DNA of 14,179 bases from Funneliformis mosseae (GCA_910592005.1 CAJVPP010002602.1:1-14179); one strand, 5' to 3'; numbered from the stretch's first letter, positions 1 through 8,848 are shown. A program made the numbers and translations. Notes: a model not told the origin generated them from the letters alone.

Positions 1-977
1 ATATATATTTTTTAAAAAATTCCCTCCTGGGTATTTTTTTTAATTTTTTTTTTCACTTCAGTCTTTTATTTTTTTTTTAATATTATTATTTTTAATTTTT
101 TTCCTTCTACCTGATCTTTAATTTTTTTTTTAAATTTTTATTATTATTTTTTTTAGTTTTTTCCTCACTTCAATCTTTTTTATTTTATTTTTAATTTTTT
201 TTAATTTCTTTAAATCCCCTTCACCTGGTATTTTTTTTATTATTTTATTGATTATTTTCTTTTTTTAAATTCCCTTTCCCTTTTAATATTTTTTTTTATT
301 ATCTTTTTTTTTAAATTCCTTTTTCACAATATTTTTTTCGTTTTTTGATCTTTTTTTTACTGATTTCTATTTTTTATTCTTTTACTTCACCCCTTCAAAA
401 TATTTTTTTCCCACCTTGCATTCTTCATTTTTTTTTTATCGTTTTTTATTTAATTTTCTATTTTTTTTTTTTTTTTTTTATTTTAGTTTTTTTTTTAGTA
501 TTTTTTTTTAATTTACTCACTTGGTCTTTTTCATTGATTTTTTTTATTTTATTTTTCTTTTATTAGTTTTTTTATTTCTTGTTTTACTATTTCATTCTTT
601 TTTTTCTTTTTTTTTTTCTTTTTATTTCTTTTTATTTGTTTTTCTTTTTTTTGATTATTTATTTTTTATTTAATTAATTTTAACTTTCATTTATTTTTTT
701 TATATTTTATTTTTTTAACTTATTTTTTTTTTTTAGTTTTTTGTTATTTTTTTTATTTCGTTCTTTATGTAATTTTTTTTTATTTTAGCTTTTTATTTCC
801 TTTATTTTTCTTTTTGTTTTATTTTTTTTATTTAGTTTTTTATTTATTTTTTTTATTTATTATTTTTATTTAGTATTTTTTTATTTCTTTTCTTTTAGTT
901 TTTCTTTTTTTTTGTTTCTTTATTTTTGATTAGTTTTTTTATCTCTTTTCTTTTCATTTTTCATTTGTATTTTATTT
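1..977. repeat. T-rich low-complexity tract
   Basis: The plus strand is overwhelmingly T, broken by single A, TA, TTAG or short C-containing words, and has no codon structure. It ends abruptly near 978, where the strand becomes A-rich until about 1050, so the T arm and A arm could pair imperfectly. Any long reading frame here is a poly-Phe/Leu/Ile artefact. I see no gene, promoter or RNA in it. Such tracts can come from expanded mononucleotide runs or decayed poly(A) tails, but no retroelement body is recognisable beside it. Confidence 0.9.
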
Positions 978-1050
978 TTTTAAAAATATAAATAAAACGA
1001 AAATAAAAGAAAGAAAAAAATTAAAAAAAAATTAAAATATAATTAAAATA

Positions 1051-1883
1051 TAGATTTCACTAAATCTTAATGAATATGTTTATTTTTAGTTTTTTTATAT
1101 TGCATCTCAATTTTTGCTTATTAATTTTTCTATTTTCAGTGATTAGTAGTTGCACAATCTGTTTAAAGTAGTGGTGTAATACTTTTATTAGTAAGGGAAC
1201 TGGCGTAATATATTATAAGAGACTAGTAATTCTACTTAAGCCAATGCTCTAGGGTCACTTCATGACAAAAAAAGGTAAAGTTTTTAAGATCATTTAGGTT
1301 TAGTTTGGTTAGCTTGTCATTAAAATTGGTATTGATTTGGTTAAAATCAGATTAGAATGATTAGTTTTAGAAATATGATTAAATTGGATTGGATTGGTTG
1401 GATTGTAATTAAATTATATACATTAAAGTTAGGATTAGGTTAAGATGAATTAAATTATATTAGAATAAAGTTTGAGTTATAATTTAACTATGATTTAGTT
1501 ATAATTGGATTAGAATAAAATTTTATATTTTAAGATTTTATAGATAACTTTATACTTTAACATAATAATAGACAATTTTTTATCTCCTATAGGTAATTTA
1601 ACCTTAGCATTACTAGAAAATTACTTTAAAATTTGCTCATAAATACTTCTTTCAAAATTGACTTTAAATTTGCTACTTAAGATCAGTTCAAGATCTTATT
1701 AACTTTCAAAGCTATTTTAGCATCCAGTGATCCAATTGTCATAAAATTAGCTTAATTTGAAACTTTTTTAGAGTGTAATACTTATCATAAATTAGTATTT
1801 CTATAATCTTTAGATCACATGATTGCTTTATTTTAAGGATTTAAGAATTTGCAGTTTAAATAATTGATTTAGAACACTTATAA
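1051..1883. other. Non-coding AT-rich stretch with GATTGG-rich patch
   Basis: No supported gene. From about 1290 to 1530 the sequence is built from variants of GATTAG, ATTGGAT and TTAGGTTA. The densest part is a short GGATT/GGTT run near 1383-1406, which looks like a degenerate simple repeat. A segment near 1575-1605 (ACAATTTTTTATCTCCTATA) resembles the start of the duplicated block at 1908 and may be an older third copy; that is a weak match. Stop codons are frequent in all frames. Confidence 0.6.
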
Positions 1884-2497
1884 GTAACTCTATTTTCTTA
1901 TATATTGATATACAATTTTTTCACCTCTAATAGATTCTCAGATGCTAAAATTAGTATTCAATTTTATTTTTTTTCTACTGTTTCTTTTGCTTCAGTTCTA
2001 GGAGTTACACTTGCCTAAGATTCTTTCATAATGAATCTCAAAATAATTGCTTTCAGTTTTTTCCAAATATTTCTGGTTTGAAGTAATTAGATCAGGATAG
2101 TTTTAGTCATATTTGAAAGGTAGGAACCTAATAAATCTGTATATCAAATATAATAATAATCTGATTGTTAACTGTCAATTTATTTACGTTTAAAATTCAT
2201 TACAGCAATTCATTTTTTATTTTTTTATCAACTCTCAAAGTTATTTCATTTTTTTTATATTAATATACAGTTTACTCACTTTTTTTTAGATTTACAGATA
2301 GTGATATTAATGCTCAAATTATTATTTTTCAGATAGTTTCTTTTGCTTCAGTTCTGGTATTTACACCTGCTTAAGAATTTTCTATAATGTATCTCAAAAT
2401 AATTGCTTTCAGTTATTCTCAAATATCTCTAAATTTAATGATTAGATTTGGATAGTTTTAGACTATTTGAAAGAGTAAAACCTATTGAATCTGCATA
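1884..2497. repeat. Diverged direct duplication, two ~260-bp copies
   Basis: Copy 1 spans about 1884-2142 and copy 2 about 2228-2497, with a near-constant offset of 354-356 bases. Anchors are TTTCTTTTGCTTCAGTTCT at 1981 and 2337, CTCAAAATAATTGCTTTCAG at 2037 and 2393, and TATATT(G/A)ATATACA at 1901 and 2256. The copies are clearly related but well diverged. Read on the minus strand, both give a similar peptide-like frame (LKAIILR... and RTEAKET) interrupted by a stop at the same place. This leaves open an ancient coding relic or a simple non-coding duplication. I do not recognise a family. Confidence 0.75.
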
Positions 2498-2584
2498 TAA
2501 AGTTTGAAAGATAGCGGACTGATGAATGATAAGATTTTCACAATCAAAGTTTATCATAGCATATTAGAACTTTGAAATTAAAAA

Positions 2585-2920
2585 AATATAATATATTTTT
2601 TTTTTTAATTATTTCTATTTTTTTTTATTCCAACCTGGTCTTTTTATATTTTTTATTTTTTAATATATTTTTTTTTTTTTTTTTTATTTTTATATAGATT
2701 TTTTTTGTTTTTTTTTTTATAATTTTTTTTATTTTTCCTTCTTCTAATCTTTATTTTTTTATTTAATATATCATCTTTTTTAATTTTGCTTCTCTTTAAA
2801 GCCTTATGTTTTTTTTATTTTATATTTTTTTTATTTTTTTTTTGCATTTTCCTTTTTTTTAATTTTTTTTGGATTTTTTTTTTCGTTCTTTTTTGAAATT
2901 TTTTCTTTTTAATTCACTGG
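2585..2920. repeat. Second T-rich low-complexity island
   Basis: The plus strand is again dominated by T runs with isolated A, C or G, in the same orientation as the tract at the window start. It separates the duplicated block from the repeat mosaic beginning at about 2930. There is no coding potential beyond low-complexity poly-Phe. Confidence 0.85.
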
Positions 2921-2938
2921 TCGAAATCAAAAAAATTG

Positions 2939-3370
2939 ATATGTGAAAAATTGGCAAATTATCAAAAATTAGTCTAGCTGATTGGTATACATCAAAAATC
3001 GATCAAAAATCAGCCAAAATTTGACCAATCTTATTTATAGCCGATTTGCATACTAATAGCCGATTAGTATACATCAAAAATTAGCTAAAATTAAATCTAT
3101 CTTATTTATAGCTAATTAACATCTGATTGGAATGATTGTATCTTTCCTTAGATATAATAGTATTATCGTTTCTTAAGAATGATAGTTTATCATATCTAAG
3201 ATACAATAGTTTTATTATTCTTAAGAAGTAATGCATTTATCATACCTTATATATGATAGTTTTATCATTTCTAAGAAACAATACATTAATCGTATTTAGC
3301 ATTGTGAACATATTAATTATATCACAATTTGCCAATCTTTTACCGATCTTTATTCATTTTATCACATATA
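2939..3370. mobile_element. Candidate non-autonomous element with inverted ends
   Basis: The left end carries ATATGTGAAAAATTGGCAAATT-type sequence. The right end carries AATTTGCCAAT (about 3327-3337) followed by TCACATAT (3361-3368), which are inverse complements of the two left-end blocks although spaced differently. Inside are two copies of a GATTRGTATACATCAAAAAT...CTTATTTATAGC unit (2980-3041 and 3062-3112) and a large hairpin at 3138-3204. It encodes nothing. No clean target-site duplication is visible, and the right end runs into the 187-bp tandem array. This is an inference from the inverted ends only; it could also be an unrelated repeat cluster. Confidence 0.35.
3138..3204. repeat. 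Large imperfect hairpin centred on CTTAAG
   Basis: The left arm starts GTATCTTTCC and the right arm ends ATCTAAGATAC. Apart from a five-base insertion and a few mismatches, the two 30-37 base arms are inverse complements around CTTAAG at 3172-3177. Related TCTAAGATACAATAG / TCTAAGAAACAATAC words continue to about 3290, so this is part of a family of inverted repeats. It lies inside the candidate element at 2939-3370. Confidence 0.7.
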
Positions 3371-3890
3371 AAAAACACTGTAAATCAATTAATTTTTTAA
3401 GTTAATTAGTTCTGATTGTAAAATTATACATAATAATATATGCTATTTTTTTACAAATTGCTTTATATAATTATAAAGAAATAAAATACTGAATTTGATC
3501 AAAAAATAATTATTATTGAGTAAGTTTTACTAGAAGCATCATTTTGCAATTACATAAAAAAAAGTGTTAAATCAATATATTTTTTATACTAATTAGCTCT
3601 GATTGAAAAATTCTACATAATAATATAAGTTGATTTTTTACTTGTAACTTTATATTAATATAAAGAAATATTATACCAAATTTTATCAAAATCTAATTAT
3701 TATTTAATAAGTTTTACTAGAAGTAACATTTTGTAATTATATAAAATAAAATGTAAAATCAATGTATATTATATGTTAATTGTCTCTGATTGAAATTTGT
3801 TACATATAACATATACTAAAATTATATATATAACTTCATAATATTTACCATAATAAAAGTATTAATTTTATAAAATATATTTACAATTTA
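3356..3890. repeat. Tandem repeat with 187-bp period, three copies
   Basis: Unit A is 3356-3540, B is 3541-3727 and C is 3728 to about 3890, fading at its end. Anchors recur at exact 187-base steps: TCTGATTG at 3411, 3598 and 3785; TAAGTTTTACTAGAAG at 3521 and 3708; ATTTTG at 3541 and 3728. It is AT-rich and full of stops, so non-coding. The length is satellite-like, but it could equally be subterminal repeats of the transposon relics on either side. Confidence 0.85.
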
Positions 3891-3969
3891 AAAATGATTA
3901 AATTTAAAATTTATTAAACCTAATTTAAATTTTATCATAATTTAACCATTTTTAATATATTATATTGTA

Positions 3970-4293
3970 TTAATTTTCTATATTATATTCTGTTTTTTCT
4001 AATATACTTTTTATACTTTCATTATCATTATCATTATTTTTATCTAAATCATTATTTTTATTTTTAAATAAAGAAATTTCATTTTCTTTTAAAGGTATAA
4101 ATAATCTCTTATTTAAACTTTTAATATTTCTTTCTATTTCAAATAAAATATAATTAAAACAATAAGAACACTTATCATTAAATAGAGTATTTAAACATTC
4201 ATTATGAAAATTATATTTACAAATTAAAATAATTCTATTAGATAATTCTATATAATTTGATAATAAGCAACTATCTGCATCACAAAATTTATT
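3970..4293 (-). pseudogene. RING-like zinc-finger protein fragment, no start codon
   Basis: An open minus-strand frame of 107 codons ending in TAA at 3972-3970 has no ATG and follows an in-frame stop at 4296-4294. It therefore looks like the 3' part of a longer gene, or an exon. Near its start are C4, C9, C25, H30, C33 and a closing C42-x2-C45, in the form CKYNFHNEC then KCSYC. That matches the second half of a RING-type cross-brace, with the usual Gly-His after the third Cys replaced by Lys-Tyr, so one zinc ligand seems lost. The tail is rich in Asn, Asp and Lys. RING domains bind E2 enzymes or act in protein contacts. I recall similar C-terminal RING-like ends in Glomeromycotina hypothetical proteins, but cannot verify this. 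Its 5' edge nearly coincides with the start of the transposase relic on the other strand, which suggests a breakpoint near 4290. Confidence 0.5.
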
Positions 4294-4725
4294 TTAGCAG
4301 GCTTTTTTTGTGTATTTCAAGCTAAAGGAAGCACTTTTATATCTACTTCTATATCAAAACTTGAAAGATAAAATTTTAAATATTAACTAGATTTTAACAA
4401 TCCTTTTTCTATCAAAGAATTTGTCAAGTATGATAAGTTTGAGATTACAGATGAAATGATATCTAATAAAGAAATTTTAAAAGTAGTTTTACTTAATCAA
4501 GAATATGAAAGAGAGAAAGATTCTTTATCACCAATAATTACTTCTAGAGAAGTTATTGAGGCTTTTAATAAAGTAATTTTATATTTGGAGCAGCAAGAAA
4601 AATCTTTTAGCATAAAAAAGGAAGAGTTAAAGTTTATTTAAAAGCTTAGAAAAAAAACTTTAAAATAACAGTTTATCTCTTCAAAACAAACTAATCTTGA
4701 TAAATTTATTACTATAGTAGAATAG
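4267..4725 (+). pseudogene. Decayed Tigger/pogo-like transposase C-terminus
   Basis: One plus-strand frame runs from about 4267 to a TAG at 4723 and is broken by TAA codons at about 4369, 4384, 4639 and 4666. It starts with an AGFF word, like the C-x3-AGF helix near the end of Tigger-type DDE transposases. Next come LDFNNPFSIKEF, the acidic/polar ITDEMISNKEIL, REVIEAFNKVILYLEQQ, and a closing KQTNLDKFI. Spacer, EAxxAxxxxxxxxEQQ helix and QTTLDxFF-type end are in the order known from Tigger/jerky-family tails. The DDE catalytic core and the DNA-binding N-terminus are absent. It is non-functional. The longest intact stretch (4456-4641) could be miscalled as a small gene. The family call rests on remembered motif order, without an alignment. 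Confidence 0.5.
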
Positions 4726-5050
4726 TAATTTAGGGTGTTATACAATAATATTTACAGTTTTTTTTTACTTTTTACAGAATAAAATAACATTATAATCACA
4801 AGAAATTTTGATGTATTTAAAATTTTGTTGAAATTTTGTTGAAATTATGTTAAGAAATCACATTGTTTTTTATTAATTTTTAATCAATTTTGTTGAACTT
4901 ATGTTGAAATTACTTATTGATTTTTTTACTAAATTGTGATAAATAATATTATAATGATTTTTATTTATCACTGAAGTGATAATTTGTTATTATTGATCTA
5001 CTCTGATTATCTGATGTATTATATTTATTAATTTGTGTAAGTTATTTTTG
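4726..5050. repeat. Non-coding stretch with short TTTTGTTGAAAT repeats
   Basis: No gene is seen. At 4820-4853 the word AATTTTGTTGA occurs twice in tandem and then as AATTATGTTA; a variant pair (AATTTTGTTGA, ACTTATGTTGA) follows at 4885-4906. These 11-base direct repeats appear non-coding and may mark the decayed end of the neighbouring transposase relic. Confidence 0.5.
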
Positions 5051-5310
5051 GATTAATCTAATTTTTATAAATAATATAATGTATAATTATTTTAACTTTT
5101 TGTTTTTAATATAAATCAGAATTTCAATCATGAAGAGTTCTTTTTGTATTATTTTAATCATGAGTTTTGCTTGTTATATTTAGATTGGTCTAATTTATAT
5201 AAATAATATGATGCATAATTATAATACGATGCTTAAATTATTATTTTGACTTTTGTTTTTAATACAAATCAGAATTTCAATCAAGATTATATTATTTTAA
5301 TCATAAGTAA
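5051..5310. repeat. Pair of ~125-bp direct repeats
   Basis: Copy 1 (about 5051-5165) and copy 2 (about 5183-5310) share GATTRRTCTAATTTWTATAAATAATATRATG, then TTTTTAATAYAAATCAGAATTTCAATCA, then ATTATTTTAATCAT. The offset is 132 bases at the start and 153 after a 21-base insertion in copy 2. There is no reading frame. It is an AT-rich local duplication of unknown origin. Confidence 0.7.
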
Positions 5311-5530
5311 TAAATTTCATAAGACATCAAATTAAATGGATAAATTTATTTATAAAGGAAGTATTTTTTACCATCATATAATTTTTCACCTTTTGAAATT
5401 TAAATCAACCTTTAAATCACTTTAATTTACTTCTTTAAATCATATTTTTTTACAAACATAAAAATGATTATAAAAATCATTTGAAAAGATAATAAAATTG
5501 ATTTATTAGTCAATAAAAAAAGGAGGAAAA

Positions 5531-5632
5531 ATGAAGAGTACAGAGGTAATAAGATGGAATTCTAGAGGAGTGTAGCTTGACGAATCAATCAAAGATATGA
5601 TATGGCATATTTAACTCGTCAATACAAGTTGA
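5531..5632 (+). pseudogene. Possible transposase N-terminal relic
   Basis: An ATG after a purine-rich AGGAGGAAAA opens a frame reading MKSTEVIRWNSRGV, stop, LDESIKDMIWHI, stop, LVNTS, stop. The compositional change from the AT-rich surroundings and the helix-like LDESIKDMIWHI suggest a broken helix-turn-helix start of a DNA transposase, with stops where a residue would be expected. The three stops rule out a working gene in this form. About 300 bases on (5752-5830) there is another more complex patch that might be a later part, but I find no frame linking them. The match is weak and could be chance. Confidence 0.22.
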
Positions 5633-5892
5633 AATAGAAGTATTTAATATGGGATTACAATATAAGTAAATAAATAAATAATAATATAATGATAAATATA
5701 ATTTAACAGTATAATTAATATCTTTTAAGATTTTTAATTATTAAAATAAAGCAAGAAGAGGTGAGAGTTAAACTTATACTATAGAAAGATTATACAACCT
5801 CTTCAGGACTTAATTTTAGAATAGATTAGGTAATAATTAAAAATATTTAAATGATTTTTTAGATTTATATTAAATATATTTATTTTTTAGAA

Positions 5893-6060
5893 TTAAGACA
5901 TACTTGTAGAAGAAATTGTAATTTGCTTACTATGAGACAAGTATGAAATATAAGGTAAAATTGTGATGAACCTGTAAGGCAAAACTGAAGTAGACAGTGA
6001 AATCACAATGTATCTATAAGGTCTGTAAGGCAATAAAAATTTCAGTTTTTTTCTTATCGT
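5893..6060. repeat. CTGTAAGGCAA-containing repeat patch
   Basis: CTGTAAGGCAA occurs at 5972-5982 and 6023-6033, and ATTGTGAT (about 5960) is inverted as ATCACAAT (about 6002), giving a mixed direct/inverted repeat. The minus-strand reading frame across it repeats LPYR units because of this structure and looks like a repeat translation, not a gene. It leads directly into the T-rich tract. Confidence 0.4.
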
Positions 6061-6087
6061 TCGTTTAATTTCTTTTTTTTCATATTG

Positions 6088-6440
6088 TTTATTTAATTTC
6101 ATTTTTCATTTCATTTCATTTTTCTGTTTTGTTTTATTTTTCTAATTTCATTTTTTAATTTCATTTTATTTTCCTATTTTTATTTTTTTATTTCATTTTG
6201 TTTTCCTAATTTCGTTTTATAGTTTCTTTTCATTTTTTCATTTCATTTCATTTTTCTAATTTATTTTATAGTTTCTTTTTATTTGTTTAATTTCATTTTT
6301 TTGTTTCGTCTCGTTCATTTAATTTTATTTTATAGTTTTATTTTAATTTCTTAATTTCATTTTTTCGTCTTGTTTAGTTTTTTTTTGTTTCATCTTTATA
6401 TTTTCTTTTTTTTTATTTTATTTTTATTTTATTTTAAAAA
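6088..6440. repeat. TTTCATTTT-type degenerate microsatellite
   Basis: Dozens of TTTCATTTT, TTTCTAATTTC and TTTTATAGTTTC variants follow one another with no fixed period. The plus strand is T-rich like the islands at 1-977 and 2585-2920, but with a regular C. It has no coding potential. Confidence 0.85.
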
Positions 6441-6574
6441 AAATAATTTTTTTTTTAAAAATAATTTAAGTAAATTAATAAAATTGTTGTACAATAATTA
6501 ACAGATTGCATATTAAAATAAAATGACTAGAATTTACAAAATAACGTGAAAATATTTCTGAAAAAATTATATCA

Positions 6575-6753
6575 TAGTAAAATTATATTATATAATGAAA
6601 TCAGTAATCATTTATTATAATAAATAATTTGTTAATGCTATAATGAATTATTTGTTATACATACTAAATAATTCATTATAATATTAATAAAGATTCTTAT
6701 AATAAAGTTCTGATTGGCTAGATTAACATCTTCATTATATCGAGGCATGACTG
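6575..6753. mobile_element. Fold-back MITE with Tigger-like terminus
   Basis: On the minus strand the right end reads TA then CAGTCATGCCTCGATATAA, close to the known Tigger1 terminus (CAGGCATACCTCG...). The TA at 6754-6755 fits TA target-site use. The left end is degenerate (TAGTAAAAT...ATATAATGAA at 6575). Inside, the two halves are inverse complements along almost their full length: ATATAATGAA...TTAATC outside, TTATTATAA and TTAAT in the middle, and a perfect 15-bp stem (6639-6653 with 6666-6680) around a 12-base loop. It is about 180 bp and carries no coding sequence. The Tigger-like transposase relic 2 kb to the left is the kind of protein that could have mobilised it. The left boundary is uncertain by a few bases. 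Confidence 0.65.
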
Positions 6754-6755
6754 TA

Positions 6756-7862
6756 TATACTCTTTATTTTTAGAAAAATAAATTTTTTGATATTAAATTT
6801 TTTGCTTAAATGAAGTCATTTTGATATTAAATAAATTAAAATTTTAATAAAATATGAAAAAGTTTTTAAACATGATAGTAATTATAAGATTTTTATTTGT
6901 ATATTTATTTGTATATGTACTGTATAACTAAAATTGAATTAATTACACTTGTCAATTTTTTAAAAAAAATTGTTATTTTTTTTGCATATTTCTATACAAC
7001 TAATTAATTTAATCTTAAAATCTTTTTCTTTAGTAATTATTTTTATTTATAAAATATTTCAAATAAAATAATAATTTTATTTATTTTATTACCTTTTTTA
7101 ATATTAAAGAATTTTAAAGTTAAAATAAATAATTAAAGTTTATAAAATTTTTTTAAAAAAAAAATATAAATAATTGAAAATTAAAATAAAAAAATATTTA
7201 ATTTATTAAATCTTAATAAAATTAATTTATAAATAAAATTAAGATTTTATTATATAATAATCTAATAATAACAAAAACTAAAAATATAATAAAAATTTAA
7301 AAACTGATTTTTCTAATATTTATTTCATATGTATTTCATGAATTGATTTATTATACTTTTTTTTATGTATTATAATTGCTTTAATCCCTATTAAGTATAA
7401 AGTATCTTAAGTCTTAAATAAATTTCGACTAGATCCAAAAACAGCCAATTGAAATTTAACGAAAAAATACATAAACATTATTTAAAAATGACACGTGATC
7501 TTTAATAATTAGTAAATTTTTTTTTTTTTTTACTTATTGTTCATCTGCAACCCATAACCCCATAGCAATTCATTTTCATAAGAAATTTAAAATAATTAAA
7601 ATAATTATTGGTTAATTTCTTTATCTAATGATACTACATAAATATATTTATTAATTTATGAAACTTTTTTCATTCTATACCTTCTTCTCATGGGTACTAA
7701 ACTAATGAACCGACAAAATAAAATATTTCGATAAAAGTTTTGTCAAAACAATCGAATACTTAAATTGAAACATAAAAAAAAAATTCCTTACGCCCGATAA
7801 AAATGAAAAGAAATTTGAAATAAAAATAAAGTTATTAAAACCCTTTTTCCCTCCCTCTCTTG
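6756..7862. other. AT-rich gene-free stretch downstream of BTB gene
   Basis: About 1.1 kb of A/T-rich sequence with stops in every frame. From 7000 to 7300 it is almost only A and T. Complexity rises after about 7420. The 3' untranslated region of the BTB gene probably covers part of 7600-7862, read on the minus strand. I looked on that strand for a TLDc or kelch-type exon for the gene and found none. Confidence 0.6.
7486..7499. promoter_or_regulatory. CACGTG E-box in AAATGACACGTGAT
   Basis: The palindromic bHLH/bZIP core CACGTG lies at 7492-7497. The same 14-base context recurs exactly at 11192-11205. Its position downstream of the BTB gene fits no obvious promoter, so a regulatory role is uncertain. 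Confidence 0.25.
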
Positions 7863-8848
7863 TTATCTAAAGATGTTATCGAATGTTTTCGAAACTAAAA
7901 ATAATGGACTTACAATGTTTGGTTCCTCTACGCTTAAGTGATGACTAAGAAGATCATCATAATTGTGCTTTTCTAACAATTTTTTAAAGGGTTTGACCTT
8001 ATCGCAAAAATCTTTTCTGGAAATTCGCTTCAGATCAATTAAATTAATCATTGGTTTAGTGGTAACCGATAAATCCCTAAAGTGTTCTCTTAACCATAAT
8101 GAGGTATCATAAGAAGAATCATGGGAAGAGATTGTGAAAGGAATTGAAGGAGTCTGAGCCAGTCCCCACCTAAGAATATAATCCCATTTTTGAATTTCAT
8201 ATAATTTGAGCTTCTTGTTTTCAAGAAGGTATATCAAAACATCTTTATGAATGTTGACGAAATCAAGAGCTTTAAAAACAACATCAGGGGTAATCTGACA
8301 GGTTTTATCGCAATGTTCATGCAAACTTTTGAATGACTGATGTTTAGAACTAACTTTGTGAACCAGACTAAATTGATTATTTAGTTGACTCTTTCTTTTT
8401 TCAATTAAATAACGTTGAAGCACATTAACGAGGTTTGTAAGATGAATTAAATCAGCGATAATCAGCATGTTTAAGATAAAATTTATATCTCTTGATTCCA
8501 AGTTAAACGTTCCAACATACAAATAACTAATAAATTAAGGATGATAATAAGTAACTTTAGTAAACACACAATATATAAACTTTAATAAAGTCGAATGGCT
8601 TACCGTAAAATGTATCCAAACGCTTGAGAGTCAAAATTTTCATATTCTAGAACAATTGTGCTTCTATGATATTGTTCTTGAATTTCCTTTTCAAAGAACC
8701 TTGAACGAACTGAAAGAATAAGTTTATGTGCTCTATATTCTCTGCACTTATCTGCTTTGCCAACTTTGATGGTAACATCTGAATATTTTTCATTTTCAAA
8801 GACCGTAAGGTAGTCATCCGATAAGTTTGTAAGGAAATTATATGACAT
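7863..8848 (-). CDS. BTB/POZ-BACK domain protein, two exons
   Basis: Join of 8848-8604 and 8526-7863, 302 residues. Exon 1 begins MSYNFLTNLSDDY and gives the BTB fold: DVTIKVG (24-30), AHKLILS (40-46) and FGYILRYLYVG (77-87), the last bridging the splice. The BACK domain follows at about 130-280, with FSLVHK, VVFKALDF and the signature WDYILRWGLAQTP (196-208), then FCDKVKPFKKLL. BTB-BACK proteins form dimers and usually act as adaptors that bring substrates to cullin-3 ubiquitin ligases. That role is inferred from family. Homologues commonly carry a TLDc or kelch C-terminal domain; here the frame stops about 20 residues after BACK. A perfect donor GTAAGT at 7913-7908 follows residue 286, so a further exon may replace the last 16 residues. 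The chosen ATG gives the usual distance to the BTB core. Identity is firm, the 3' end is not. Confidence 0.85.
8527..8603 (-). other. Spliceosomal intron of the BTB gene
   Basis: The 77-base intron runs on the minus strand from GTAAGC (8603-8598) to TTATTAG (ending 8527). A TACTAA branch-like word lies at 8562-8557. Removing it joins CG to T as an Arg codon and gives the continuous BTB sequence ILR-YLYVGT, which matches the family. Without splicing the frame hits TAA immediately after the exon. Confidence 0.88.

Noticed and set aside
345..566. 73-codon plus-strand frame
   Set aside because: It is a translation of poly-T (Phe/Leu/Ile/Tyr) inside the low-complexity tract, with no other information content.
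3356..3890. CRISPR-like repeat spacing
   Set aside because: The repeat is a contiguous 187-bp unit that varies throughout, not short identical repeats with unique spacers, and the genome is eukaryotic.
5893..6102. 69-codon minus-strand frame with LPYR repeats
   Set aside because: It is explained by the CTGTAAGG repeat and the adjoining T-rich tract.
7400..7862. TLDc or kelch exon for the BTB gene
   Set aside because: No minus-strand frame longer than a few dozen codons and no family motif was found; only a possible tiny final exon remains.
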